From assembly GCA_025738555.1 (NCBI GenBank), contig JAOVFP010000003.1, positions 2,356,001 to 2,420,000 of the forward strand: a DNA stretch of 64,000 nt, given 5' to 3'. A program made the translations under genes and the position numbers. The notes under the pieces were generated by a model. That model ran no database searches. It had not been told where the DNA came from and saw only the letters and a list, made by a program, of their open reading frames with translations. The stretch's first letter is position 1, and each line of letters starts with the position of its first letter. Shown in pieces: positions 24,501-35,720 of the stretch. The stretch comes from Cyathus striatus. Its lineage: Eukaryota > Basidiomycota > Agaricomycetes > Agaricales > Nidulariaceae.

Positions 24501-25205
24501 CTGGTGTGATCTCTTACCTCTTGCTGAATTTGCTTACAATAATGCACCGAGCGCAACCACAGGAATTTCACCATTCTATGCAAACAAGGGTTATCACCCA
24601 AACCTTGCAATACATCTGGAACATGATCTCACTTCCGCTCGTGCCCGGCACTTCACAGTAAACCTCGAGGAACTTCACGAGATGCTTCGGACCGAAATAC
24701 TCAGTGCGCAGAAACGTTACCAAGCACCCACCGATGCGCATCGCAAACCTGCACCTGCATTCCCCGTCGGGACAAAGGTATACGTCAAAGCTGAGTACTT
24801 CCAGACAACCCGACCATCCCGGAAACTTGCAGAAAAGTTCCTAGGACCTTTTGAAGTCATCGCACTTGCCACCTTCCAGAACAATTTCGTGCAGTCCACC
24901 CAGTATTCCATGTATTCATGCTTGAACCCAATACTGAAAATACTATTCCAGATCGCATTATTCCTCCACCACCACCTGTCCAGGTTGATGGTGATATTGA
25001 ATATGAGGTCTCGGAAATCTTGGACTCTAAACTGGATCGTTGTTTGCATTGCAAACTGAGGTACTATGTACACTGGCTAGGGTATGAAGGGACCAATGAA
25101 GAGTTTTCATGGCTTCTGGCCATGGAACTGGAACATGCTACAGATATCATTGAAGAGTTCCACTCCCGCTATCCAGATAAGCCTGGCCCTATTCCTATTT
25201 CTTAA
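21592..25205 (+). pseudogene. pol: Gypsy-1 Pol (protease, RT, RNase H, integrase, chromodomain), two lesions
   Basis: The frame is -1 relative to gag and open from the gag stop. The aspartic protease has ALVDSGSTHC near residue 41. The reverse transcriptase has YLDDILIY near 22810-22830, and RNase H has VETDASDYALAAI. Integrase has the HH..CC zinc site (HLLSGH, CKSCNTC), then the catalytic residues in SMDFIDQLP, SDHGSEF and the GNGQMEC block. A chromodomain (YYVHWLGYEGTNEEFSW) closes the ORF. Lesions: an in-frame TGA at 23506-23508 between RNase H and integrase, and a deletion with frameshift near 24875-24895 before the chromodomain. Chromodomains target integration to marked chromatin. Encoded as one ORF, presumably processed by the protease. 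Confidence 0.92.
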
Positions 25206-25329
25206 ATTCACGTTACTTATTATCTGCTTGCAGTTTCACCTTATACAAAAACCAAAAACAATGAATAACAAGCAATAAACGAGATACAAGTACATTTAAT
25301 TCTTCAGTAACATGTTACGACCATTTCCA

Positions 25330-26442
25330 TCACTCCCTCTGCATTTGCAACTCGACCTGAGCTACTACTTCACCTTCTGACACAATCCCAGAACCCGTTA
25401 CAACTTCCTCATACGCATCTGGATCACAAAGGCGTTCCGCAAGCAGGGTTTCGATGTTGGAAACATGGACGATGTGCTCGGATACTTCGGCAATGACTCG
25501 GGTTAGCCTACCAAGTTCACCTACCACTTGGCGATTGGTATCCGCAAGGTTTCCGAGTTGAGTAATCATCTCCCTCTGCTGAGAGATGATGGTGTCGTTC
25601 TGCAACCACATAGTGCTTAGGACGGATGTCGCGACATTCATGGATGTGGACAGGGAGACTAGATTAGCAGAATCATTTACACTAGAGGATCGGAACGATG
25701 GACCCGCTACTGTGGATGAAGGACGAATGAACTCATCATCTGTATTGTCGATCCAAGCCTGTTTCATGCTTTGTTGAGACGACTGGCAAGATGGTGCAAC
25801 AGATGGGGGACCCATGTGGGTATCCAAGTGTTTCGAAGGACTGGATGGACCAGGACTTGTTCCGGCTTTGTTCCGGCCTCGAGTGCTAAGGGAACATTTT
25901 CCCTTAATCACCCCGCAAGCAATGCAAGCACTACAGGGAGTTCCTATAAACTATACGGACTGATAATCGTGTTTTACTCACCTGTTTGACTCTCTCAGGC
26001 GATAACACTCAGTTCCCTGATCCTGACAGTTTAGGCAAGGCACATCGTGATAGTATCATAGTTCCTTTGGCTCTCCAGAGTCATCCTTACCCTTACCCTT
26101 ACTCTTCTCCATGTTACCACCACTTCCTGCCTCATATCCAGACCCCGTCACATCTCCTGACGCTTCCGAACCACTTCCGATACTCGTATCTGTCGGATTT
26201 ACAACCCGCGGCACAACTGTGTTTGCCACCTTACCGGAATGGATGGATGGGATCGTTGCCAGTGGAACATCGACATACACGATGTTCTCGCATCTAGGAG
26301 CCAGGTTTACAGGCCTTGGCTTTCTGGAACTACTCCAGGATGCTGGAGTTGAAGTATCTGCCTGCTGGTTCGCTGCACGAAAGGCTAGGAAAGCAGCAAA
26401 CTCCTCTGAAGATATATTCGCTGGAGTGACACTCTTATCCAT
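25330..26442 (-). pseudogene. Antisense cysteine-rich/coiled-coil gene inside Gypsy-1
   Basis: Lies between pol and the 3' LTR on the opposite strand. Exon 1 runs from ATG 26442 (MDKSVTPANISSEEFAAFLA) through a Gly/Ser-rich stretch to 25982. A 51-nt intron (25931-25981, GTGAGT..TGTAG) follows, and exon 2 ends at the stop at 25330. Around the junction the frame reads PCLNCQDQGTEC, then ACIACGVIKGKC, a paired C-x2-C-xn-C arrangement common in Agaricomycete DNA-binding-like proteins. The C-terminal part (MITQLGNLADTNRQVVGELG) is helical and probably coiled coil. There is one in-frame TGA at 26056-26058. Function is unknown; antisense accessory ORFs are reported in some plant gypsy elements. That both exons belong together is inference from frame, intron and cysteine spacing. 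Confidence 0.6.
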
Positions 26443-26571
26443 GATGGGGGTTAGGAAGGAATCAGATGCACATATGTTCTCTTATTTGAATATCTACTAA
26501 CCAATAGGATTTCTTGTATTATTTTTAGTTATATATTCTCACACACAGTATGACCTTGTGGGCTCGGCCCT

Positions 26572-26581
26572 AAAAGGGGGA
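26572..26581 (+). other. Gypsy-1 polypurine tract
   Basis: AAAAGGGGGA ends three bases before the 3' LTR, the usual place for plus-strand priming. Confidence 0.7.
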
Positions 26582-26584
26582 TAC

Positions 26585-27466
26585 TGTTATATCCGTGTCC
26601 AGATACATCATGCCGACGTTCCCACGTGACCTTCTAACATACCCGGTCTGTTCCCGGAACGTACCCACTTCGGGTTTACACTTCCTGACGTTCCCGCCCG
26701 GGAACGTACCCAGAAACCATCGGGTTTTCTATCGGATACTTCGGATATGTACTTTCTCTTATGACGGCCTCACTGCGTCATCATTCTATTACTCCTCTCT
26801 TCCATTCCTACTTATACGTTTCATTATGGCCTTTGTAGATTAGTTCCTTATTCTTCATTCTGAGCACGTCATTTGCGCCCCTACTCCGCTTTGCCAAGAC
26901 TTCATTTCCTACTTACTCCTTTGACTTGTCCTTTGTATAATACTTCTACATTCATATCTACAGGTTCCTACTTAGTATAAGTAGTCTTCCAGATGTAATA
27001 GGTAGTCTTCAGTATTCGTATCAACTCTGTACACTTTCTTCCTACACTAAGTTCAATACTTCTACATTCGTATCTACAGGTTCCTACTTAGTATAAGTAG
27101 TCTTCCAGATGTAATAGGTAGTCTTCAGTATTCGTATCAACTTTGTACACTTTCTTCCTACACTAAGTTCTGAAACCCGCTCTGGGTTTTCCTTCAGGTT
27201 TCTCTCCCACTGCCTAGTGTAGTGGCGAAACCCTCTCTTATACTCTGGAATGTTTCCATACATTGGATATCGTCTGTTGTGAAATATGAACCATTCCCTG
27301 GGGATATCCAGGCGGCGCAGCACATACGCTGAAGCCACGGTTCACTTCCGCACTTCCGCTCTCATTCCCATACCCGTACTCACTTCGGGTTTCCGTTATA
27401 GTTCTCCCATGCCCTCCGGGTGTCGTCGCATTCATTTCCCAGTAGGAAGGGAATCGGTACGTAACA
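26585..27466 (+). repeat. Gypsy-1 3' LTR with 116-bp internal duplication
   Basis: 882 bp, 116 bp longer than the 5' LTR because a block from about 26936 to 27055 is repeated in tandem at about 27056-27171. The duplicated block includes the self-primer complement TCAGTATTCGTAT. Otherwise collinear with the 5' LTR. Confidence 0.92.
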
Positions 27467-27613
27467 ATATTGAAATTTATTATGAGACTTAAAACAGTGT
27501 GTGGAATATGCATCACCTGGGTGACAAATGTGAATAATGTGTAAATTTTGGATGTGTAAGTGTAAATTTTGAATGTGTACATCTGTTTTTTGATCTGTAA
27601 AGTGTCATATTTC

Positions 27614-28892
27614 GAGCTCTTTACACTTAGCCATGTGTTCTGTATGGATCTGCGTGGAATCCGTGCAGAATCCGTACGGAATTTTCGGAATCCATGCGGA
27701 ATCTGCACAGATTTTTTTAATTTTGGCAGAGGTTTTTTTGGGTCTGTACAGATTCCGCACAGATTCTGAAAATTCTGTATGGATTATGCAGAATTCCTCG
27801 GAATTCCGCATTACAGACCTGAAAATTCTGTACAGAATTTTATTATACTTATTTCCTTGCATGTGACACTCTGCATTAAGCATGACACTAGGTGTTGAGT
27901 GTGACACTATACATTAAATGTGACACTATACATTAAATGTGACACTATGCATTAAGTGTGACACTAGGTGTTGAGTGTGACACTAAACATTGAGTATGAT
28001 ACTAAGCATTGAGTGTGACTAAGCGTGACACTAAGCATTGAGTGTGATACTATGCATTGAGTGTGACACTAAGTGTTGAGTGTGACTAAGCGTAACACTA
28101 AGCATTGAGTGTGACACTATGCATTGAGTGTGACACTATGCATTGAGTGTGACACTATGCGTTGAGTGTGACACTAAGCGTTGAGTGTGACTAAGCGTGA
28201 CACTGTGCATTGAGTGTGACACTCAGTGTTGAGTGTGACACTAAACATTGAGTGTCACACTAAGTGTTGAGTGTAACTAAGCATGACACTAAGTGTTGAG
28301 TGTCACACTATACATTAAACATGACACTATGCATTAAGTGTGACACTAAGCGTTGAGCGTGACACTAAGCGTTGAGTGTGACACTATGCATTAAGCGTGA
28401 CACTATGCATTAAGTGTGACACTATACATTAAACATAACACTATACATTAAGCATGACACTAAGTATTGAGTGTGACACTATGCATTAAGCATAACACTA
28501 AGTGATGAGTGTGACACTCTGCATTAAGCGTGACACTAAGTGTTGAGTGTGACACTATACATTAAGCATAACACTATGCATTAAGTGTGATACTATGCAT
28601 TGAGAATGATACTATATATTGAGTGTATCATGGATTTTGTATAGTGTGACACTTTTCACCTAGGGTTACACTTGACATGTGTGACAAGGCAGCAATGCAT
28701 AACTCCATGCAGAATCCATGCAGAATATGTATGGAATCCATATAGAATAATCACCTCTAATAATAATAATAGCTACTATATAAATTCTGTATGGTATCTA
28801 TACAGGTCTATACAGGTCTGTATGGATCTGCACAGAATCCGCACAGATCTGTACAGATCTGTACAGACCTCTTGGGGGAGTGTAAATTACTG
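27614..28892. mobile_element. MITE-2, hAT-like ends, 8-9 bp TSD, minisatellite interior
   Basis: The same family as MITE-1 in the opposite orientation: left end GAGCTCTTTACACTTAGCC, right end complement CAGTAATTTACACTCCCCC. The flanks repeat CATATTTCG (27606-27614 and 28893-28901), an 8-9 bp target duplication. Subterminal arms rich in TCTGTACAGAT-like words surround a minisatellite. No coding potential. It is inserted in the right part of the 17368-29012 element, beside Gypsy-1. Confidence 0.85.
27865..28640. repeat. Minisatellite GTGTGACACTAWGCATTRA, about 40 units
   Basis: The reverse-complement version of the MITE-1 array: units such as ATTGAGTGTGACACTAAGC and ATTAAGTGTGACACTATGC. The TGTGACA core is the most conserved part. 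Confidence 0.9.
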
Positions 28893-29018
28893 CATATTTC
28901 GTCCTACCCAGTGAATAAGCACTGAAAATGCAAAATGTGCAAGGTGATCATTGTTAATGATTGTGGTGATCATAAAACACTTCATTTTTATGATCACTTT
29001 TGGCTGACACTTATGAGG

Positions 29019-29586
29019 ACTAAGCATAAGTGAGGATTGGAGGAATAATGTAGGTGAACTGGGTGCCATGACCAATCTTGGTTCTGGTATTCGCCATGGA
29101 AGTGTGCATGAGGGATGATCCCCAGAAAGATGAAGATCTGGAGACAAAGAGGGGATTATAGTAATTGTGGAGTCACTCAGAATAAAAAGTTCATGCAGCA
29201 GTGTGCTGGATATGGCAGAGACAGACAGAGAAATACTGGACTGCAGTACTTTCACATGTACTGTCGAAAATGGGGTTGTGTAAGCTTACAACCATATCTG
29301 CAATATCAGTATTTCAAAAAAAACTATGTATCACAGGAAAACATACCTCAGGTTGATAAATTTCTGGAGCACAGCACTTCTCATCTTCTACCACATTCAG
29401 CCTGTTACATTGAAAAGTTGTGACCACACCATCATGGCAACCATGATCACTTAGACTACCCCCAGCACTATTATCAACTCTATGTTGACATAATAGACCA
29501 AGAAGTCACAAGTGCATGGTGTGCTAAGCCTAGGATACAACCACTATACCATAGTTGTTACTGTGATGGAGATAACAAAATGTAAC
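29019..29586. other. Unassigned; short open frame only
   Basis: A 102-codon plus-strand open frame (29115-29423) has no recognisable motif. I do not call it a gene. Confidence 0.3.
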
Positions 29587-30427
29587 TAAGGCTCCAACCA
29601 TATACTATCCCTATACACCTGAGTGGAGTATTTATAGGGATAGGGTAGATATAGTGTATTTATAGTATAAATAGGGTTTAGGGTATAATGTATAGGGTTC
29701 ATAGATATCACTACATATTGTCTATCTATCATACTACAACTCTTCTCTTTTAGTTGTACTAACTTTATAATTGCTTTACATTGCTATAACTAGCTCATAA
29801 AATCACTTTTAACTCTTATAATGACATCAGAAGATATCATTGTTTGAGATGTGTATGTACAGCACAAGGATGTTAGTCATGTAGTTATATATTGCTAAGA
29901 TGAATATAGAACAGTGTGGTACCAGGTTGCTAGTACATTGAATATGTGTCTGGAAAGAATAAATTTATACACACTAGAAGCAACAATAGCAACTACAGTC
30001 TTCCAGAATTGTTAAGTAAGTCTCTGTACACAGTACTAAATGAAGTTCTTGTTCTTACTGTGAGTTTCATCTAGCACTGCACATCCAATTTCAACAAATA
30101 TCACTTTTTAGACAAACTGAAAGATATACTAAATTATATTTTACACAATAGAACAATACTAAGCAATCAATGAATTTGACAAATTAAGTGATGTATATGT
30201 AAGAGAAACTCTTTATATGTCATAAATGCCAAATAAATACTTTGCAAGAAGTAATATCTAAGCCTAATGTCCCAGAAATTTCCAAATATTGCCTAACCAT
30301 ATACTTACCCTATACACTATAAGATACTATATACAGAGAGGGTAGGAATTTGGGTATAGGTATAGAGATATGGATAGGGTAAATACCCTATATATAGGGT
30401 ATAGTATAGCATATGGTTGGAGCCTTA
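29587..30427. mobile_element. hAT-like MITE, 841 bp
   Basis: The left end TAAGGCTCCAACCATATAC and reverse-complemented right end TAAGGCTCCAACCATATGC are near-identical and fit the hAT terminal consensus. A perfect 8-bp target duplication AATGTAAC (29579-29586 and 30428-30435) flanks it. Subterminal TATAGGGTA-type words repeat in inverted orientation. The interior is AT-rich without coding capacity. Confidence 0.88.
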
Positions 30428-30435
30428 AATGTAAC

Positions 30436-31705
30436 CCATTGTGAGTAGGATGTGAGCTTGTTGACATCAACAATGAAATTGACCAAACATGGTATGTACC
30501 TGTGCTGGTCCCTTTGAGGTTGAAGAACATGTGTGAGATTTGGACCAGGGGTGTTTGAGGAATTTATGCAAGTTTGTTAGACAGTGATGGGACTGGAGAG
30601 GAAGAGGAAACTACACATGCTTGAGCCCATGGGGCAGTGGGTACTAAGTCAAAGTGCACTGAACTGATATGGTTAGAAATGAACTTGGGTGGGCATTGAG
30701 AAATGAGAATGTAAAATGGAGTGCACATGAGGGTTTTTTTTAAAGAAGGTGACATGGTGAATGTGGATAGCAGGTAGATGTGTCTGTTCAAGCTGGCATT
30801 AGCTCACTGCATCTACACAATAATGAAAGTGGGATATGGAAGATGGTGTAAAACCATGATCATGAGTGTATGGGTTGGCTTTATTTAGCAACAACTGAAC
30901 TTCAGGTGCTTTTGAGATTCCCTACTATCAACAAATGCTGGGTGGATTGGTCAGTTTTTTAATACAGTTAGAAATTTAGCAATGACCTTCATAGTGCTAT
31001 ATAGCTCATCTTGAATGCCACACTCCCACCTGACCTGCCACTAAACATCTTGGATGTTTCATCTGTCATGAACACCAAGTTTGCCACCCAATGTGTTACA
31101 GTGCATGCTAATGCATTAAGGCATTCCCTGCCCCCCAAGGGGACAAAATATTAGATGGCATTGAGGGACTTGCAAAGAGCCTATAATGTACTTTAACAAA
31201 TGTGATAACTTGTAAAGCCCAGTACTGAGTCTTACAATGAAGTCAATGTCATTCAATGACTTTTAGGCATGTATAAGAATGTTCCAAAAAGGTAAAATAA
31301 ATGTTCAAATAACTTTCCAGTATATGTGAAATTTCTCATTGAGTATTAAATAAAAAGTCTTAATTTCTTCTTCCTACATACATACAACATTACAACTAAT
31401 ACTACTGTCTATTTAGGGAGATAGATAAGTAATACAGATTAGTACACATCACAGTAAGAATAGTACTTACCAGATTACCTTATTGCTTACCTTTAAACTA
31501 TGTAACTTACGTACAGGCTATAGTTCTTCAGCCAAGTCATGAAGACTTAATGAGGATAATACCCTTGCTTTTTATATGTTTTAGGTAGGTGCTTTAGTCA
31601 GCACTCAACCAGATTTTGCATAGTTGCATCATCACATCTTAAATACAACACACATCTAGGTTACATCATATATACAAGTTGGTAAGAACCAAATATACTA
31701 GATAG
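30436..31705. other. No gene seen
   Basis: AT-rich sequence between the hAT MITE and the 3' end of NLR gene C. No supported open frame, repeat or element end. Confidence 0.4.
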
Positions 31706-34375
31706 CTAAGTGCCATTATTGGCTTTCACCATCTTAACTCGTTTTAATGCATTTCCTATGGTCTGAAAGATAATCCAGAGTTTAGCCATGGGTTTTTGTG
31801 TTTGTTGAGTGGGGGGACCAATTTCAAATTCACATTCCTACAAAATACATAAAATTTTGTTCATATACTGTATGATACACATACCTTTACATATGCATGT
31901 ATAGATTTTCTTATTCCTTTTGCACTATTCAACCATTCTTTATTTGATATGTTATTTGGCTTACAGCTTGATTTGAATGCCTCTGAAATCTTTCCCTCAA
32001 GTTGTGGTAGCACTGTCTGTCTAAGAAAATTTCCAAATTCTCTGGATGGCTTAATTCTTTGGAGTAAATATTCCAAGGCAAAAAGTTTCCATGGCTCACT
32101 TCTTTCAATTATATATCCTCTAGTACAATGTATTTAAGTAGAAAACACAAAATAATAGAATATAAACTCACATTACTACATCTAAGTCTTTTAATACCCA
32201 TATTGAGTGAAATATATCTTGGCTTTTATCATTACTTAAAAAGAGATCTCCTCCTCTGTCTGGACTTTCAAGTATTGTTGCCTTCGAACAGTTCTCATAT
32301 TCCACATGATACCACAAGCCAGGAAATCTTCTAGCTTGTACAATTGCCAATAGGTAGGAAGCATACTCATCACCATTTTCAGAAAATTTAGATCTTAAAA
32401 ATCCATCTATCACAGGGTATGTGCATTGAAGAATGTGTTTCAGCCCTTCTGTCACCTCAGATGAGAGGCTCTGTGATGTAGGTTGGGGTAAAGTGTAATG
32501 ATATCCAGCATAGTAATGTACAGGTGGTTGTTCAAGATAAAAATGAATTTTCAGCAAAAATGGAAGCTGCTGCTTAAAATCATTGTCAATATACAGTTCA
32601 TGTATAATATTTTCCATACAGGATTGTAGCCTGGATACTAAATATTTATTGAACTGACTCTCCAGAAGGTATTTAAATACTGAGTTCCGTGCATACTGTG
32701 CATAAATTTGTACATTACAGGATGGAATTGATTCTGGCCTGTAAGGTTTTTTAAATTGCTTATCATTTTTAATTAGATCAATACAATAAAATCCAAGATT
32801 TACATATGCATTTTCCTGGGATATGCAAAATTCACTTGACCTGGAAAAGTCTTTCAGATAGTCACCAAAAGATGCATGTGAAAAGTGGATTTTTGTATCA
32901 TTTGAATCTGGAATGACCATTATGGAGTGTAGATCTGCTAGTGACAACCTGAGTGTATCCACATTCTTGATTAAAAAGCTTGAAAGTCCTGAAATTGATT
33001 TCATTGAATGAATTGGATCAATTGAATTAATTGAATCAAATGATTCAATATCAATTGAATCAATATAATCAATTGGATCAATTGAATAGAGTAATATCTG
33101 AAATACAGCCTCAATATTCTTATAATCTTGTACTTGATTTTTGGCAGTAAGTAGAATAAATGTGTATAATGCATCTAGATCAGCATATGGAGATTTTTTA
33201 TACTTTTCTCCTGCTTGCAAATTAATAATTGTAATAAGTCCTTCCCTGGGATTTTGTCGGCCATTACAAATATATTTCATGACAGTTGAGGCATAGATGA
33301 ACTGTCCAGATGATCTTTTTGTAAGTGTATTTATGTCTTCATGAGATGGCCAGTTGGTGTCTTTGGAAAGAGTTTCTTTCAGAATATGTGTGCGCTTTAG
33401 TGCAGAGAATTCACTTTTAAAATATGTTTCTATATCTTTATCAGGGTTATAATGATCATCTAGAACCAATCCAGTCCATGTACAGACATCCATTGAATTA
33501 AATGTAGTTCTTATTTCCAATTCAGGTCTACTTGCAATGAGAAATTGGAAGCAAGTTGATTGCTCATTGAGTAGTTCAGCTATTATAGTAATTATTCTTG
33601 ACTGTACTTGGGGATTCTTGCATTCATCAAGACCATCAATAATGACAAGGTGTGGCATGACTGTTAATATGTTTCCACTAGATTCAGTGGTAGAATGTTC
33701 TCCATGATGTATAACACTTATATTCCTGCTGACATCTGCTAGAGGTTTAATAATAAGTTTTTTCATTTGTGTTTCCATTGAGTAGGTGAGTAATGCTGAA
33801 TCCTCTTTGAGCTGGGCTACCACAAATTCTTTTGTGGCTGGTATAGTAATCACCATCTGTGAAGCAATTGTTGGAACAAGAGTATTTCCATCATCTCGCC
33901 CAGCAGATCTTGAAAAAAAGAAGCTTGAAACAAGTTTATTCTCCTTATCACATCTCTCAGCAACAGTTTGAGCAATGGTTGATTTTCCTGCACCAGCAGG
34001 ACCACGTAACCACATAATCTTTTCCTTGAGATCTTTCAAATCAACCCAACTCATGATGTCATTGATGACAGCAGTTCTAGTCTCTGGAAGGCACTTTGGA
34101 GCATCTCCACGTTCAGCAGATTTATGGCCTGCTGCGAGACAAGCAGCATTTCGGAGTTCTTCAACATTTTATTAAAGTACCGTAACATATTATGGTATCG
34201 AATTACACACCCTTTATATATTCGGAGTCTGTTCTATCGGCTTTTAAGTATTCAAAGTTAGCCATTCCCAATAGTGCGACGACGAAATCATCGGATTTCA
34301 CATACCTGTTCCGCCTTGCCCATCTACTGCGTAGACGGCTCCAATGGTGAAGTTACGTGCGTTTTTAAACGACAT
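31706..34375 (-). CDS. NLR gene C: NACHT-domain STAND protein
   Basis: Proposed exons on the minus strand: 34375-34306, 34158-32172, 32119-31885 and 31837-31706, giving 807 residues with consistent phases. The start MSFKNARNFTIGAVYAVDG resembles the short N-terminal motif seen before many Agaricomycete NACHT proteins. Walker A GPAGAGKST is at about residues 76-84, Walker B LVIIDGLDEC near 195, and sensor FLIASRPELEI after it. NACHT NTPases oligomerise on ligand binding; here the sensor region after NACHT lacks ankyrin, WD40 or TPR repeats, so the ligand domain is unknown. Residues about 390-415 are an Asp/Ile/Ser tract encoded by a short tandem repeat (ATCAATTGAAT, 33005-33085), which is polymorphism-prone. 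The ORF has no lesions. Confidence 0.82.
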
Positions 34376-34954
34376 GACGAGAACAAATACACGCAGCTCA
34401 AGAGTATGTAAAGCTATTTGAAGGGAGGAATGTATAGTGTGGTGTGGGTTTTATATAGCGAATGACACGAGGAATGTATCTACACGCGCTGTCCATGAGT
34501 TCATACATACTACATTTGGAATAGATCGAAATCCAGTGCGTGTGGTTTAATATGATTATTTAATATCCGGTGTGAACGACACCTGTGTGTATTAATGGCC
34601 CAGTAGATTGGGGGGAGATCGGGGCATTAAAAACGTGCAAATAGATTGTGCGTGCGTGATCTTGTAGGAGTTCACAAAGCAAACATTTTGTATTTGGATC
34701 GGAAGACATGGATCGTTGGTAGTAATCCGCTACACCTCCCTCTGAATGCACTCGAGTAAAACAAAAGCCAAATAGATACATTCATTATATGACTCAGGCT
34801 CAGTCGTACGTGACAAGAATTAATGAAATGGAGATATGTCTGGTGCAATTACCGGTGGTAGGTCCCCTGTTATAACTCGATGCGGATCTAAGGGTCCAAA
34901 ATTCCAAAATGGGATTGCACGTGATTGGTTTGCAAGCCAGTTTGAGGCTTTGAG
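34376..34954. other. Promoter side of NLR gene C; otherwise no gene seen
   Basis: Sequence between the NLR C start and the left end of the next transposon. No TATA box could be assigned with confidence and no open frame is supported. Confidence 0.35.
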
Positions 34955-35720
34955 TGGGGGTCACCAATCACGCATGTCACACTAGCGTGACAGCCATCAC
35001 ACGCCCTTTTCCATTGTCCCAGTCGAATATCTCGGGCTACAAACCTCTAATTACCTTCAAATAACTTGCATTGTATACAGTTTAATAGTATCGTTAATAT
35101 TACTGAATGTATATTTGTGTATTTGGTTATATCATAATAAAATCACGAGTTAATGCAAACTCTCTGCCAAAATAGGCATCAAATCAGTATTTCTGTCCCC
35201 AGCTCTCAGAATCGTAATATTTCAACTTTCTTCAATACTAAATATTGTACAGTAAAGGTAATAGAACAATGTTGTTGAGCTAGAAAATTGAAAAACAATC
35301 TCTGACCATGATATCTGGTATATCATATGTCATTATTTTGGGGTAACAATCACAAATTAAAAATTCGGGCTCAACAGTTTTATTCTCCTAATGAATCTGA
35401 TCATATTTCGTCACTAACACGAGTTGTGAAATTGAGTTCTCGTTGCACGGCCGCAGTTTCAAGTTTTGCTCTGCCAAAAAGCGTGGGAAATCAGCCAATG
35501 CACTTCAGCTGTGGCGCACACATGGCTTCCAGGTGTTCATTTATTAATCTTTTATCGACTACACACCTCTAGCTCAAACCACTACCTCAATAAGTGATTC
35601 TAAACACACCAACTATTGATTCAAAGCCATTTCTTCAATATAATCTTCATTATTGAGCAAGTATTTATGCATATCACTGAATTTATTACTTATTTTAGCA
35701 AATTACAGGACATAGTAAAA

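Larger units (their letters stand above)
19215..27466 (+). mobile_element. Gypsy-1: Ty3/gypsy chromovirus with antisense gene
   Basis: An LTR retrotransposon with 5' LTR 19215-19980 and 3' LTR 26585-27466, both starting TGTTATATCC and ending TAACA. In order: self-complementary primer-binding site, gag, pol (protease, RT, RNase H, integrase, chromodomain), an antisense cysteine-rich gene, a polypurine tract (26572-26581) and the 3' LTR. The flanks AAGAG and ATATT do not match, so the target duplication is lost or the copy is rearranged. Pol has a TGA and a frameshift. The element sits inside the 17368-29012 TIR element. Confidence 0.93.
17368..29012. mobile_element. TIR element packed with GATCA and TGTCACA repeats, hosting later insertions
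   Basis: The left end is GGTGTCAGCCAATTTGATC and the reverse-complemented right end is AAGTGTCAGCCAAAAGTG; both continue into GATCATAAAAA. A direct repeat ATGAGG flanks it (17362-17367 and 29013-29018). Excluding Gypsy-1 and MITE-2, the element is roughly 2.2 kb and is almost entirely tandem repeats. No transposase was found. The ends plus a matching flank make a transposition unit likely; a 6-bp target duplication is short evidence. Confidence 0.6.

Noticed and set aside
19210..27471. Target-site duplication for Gypsy-1
   Set aside because: The five bases before the 5' LTR (AAGAG) and after the 3' LTR (ATATT) differ, so I do not claim one.
29115..29423. Plus-strand open frame of 102 codons
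   Set aside because: No recognisable motif, no homologous copy in the window and no supporting splice or promoter signals.
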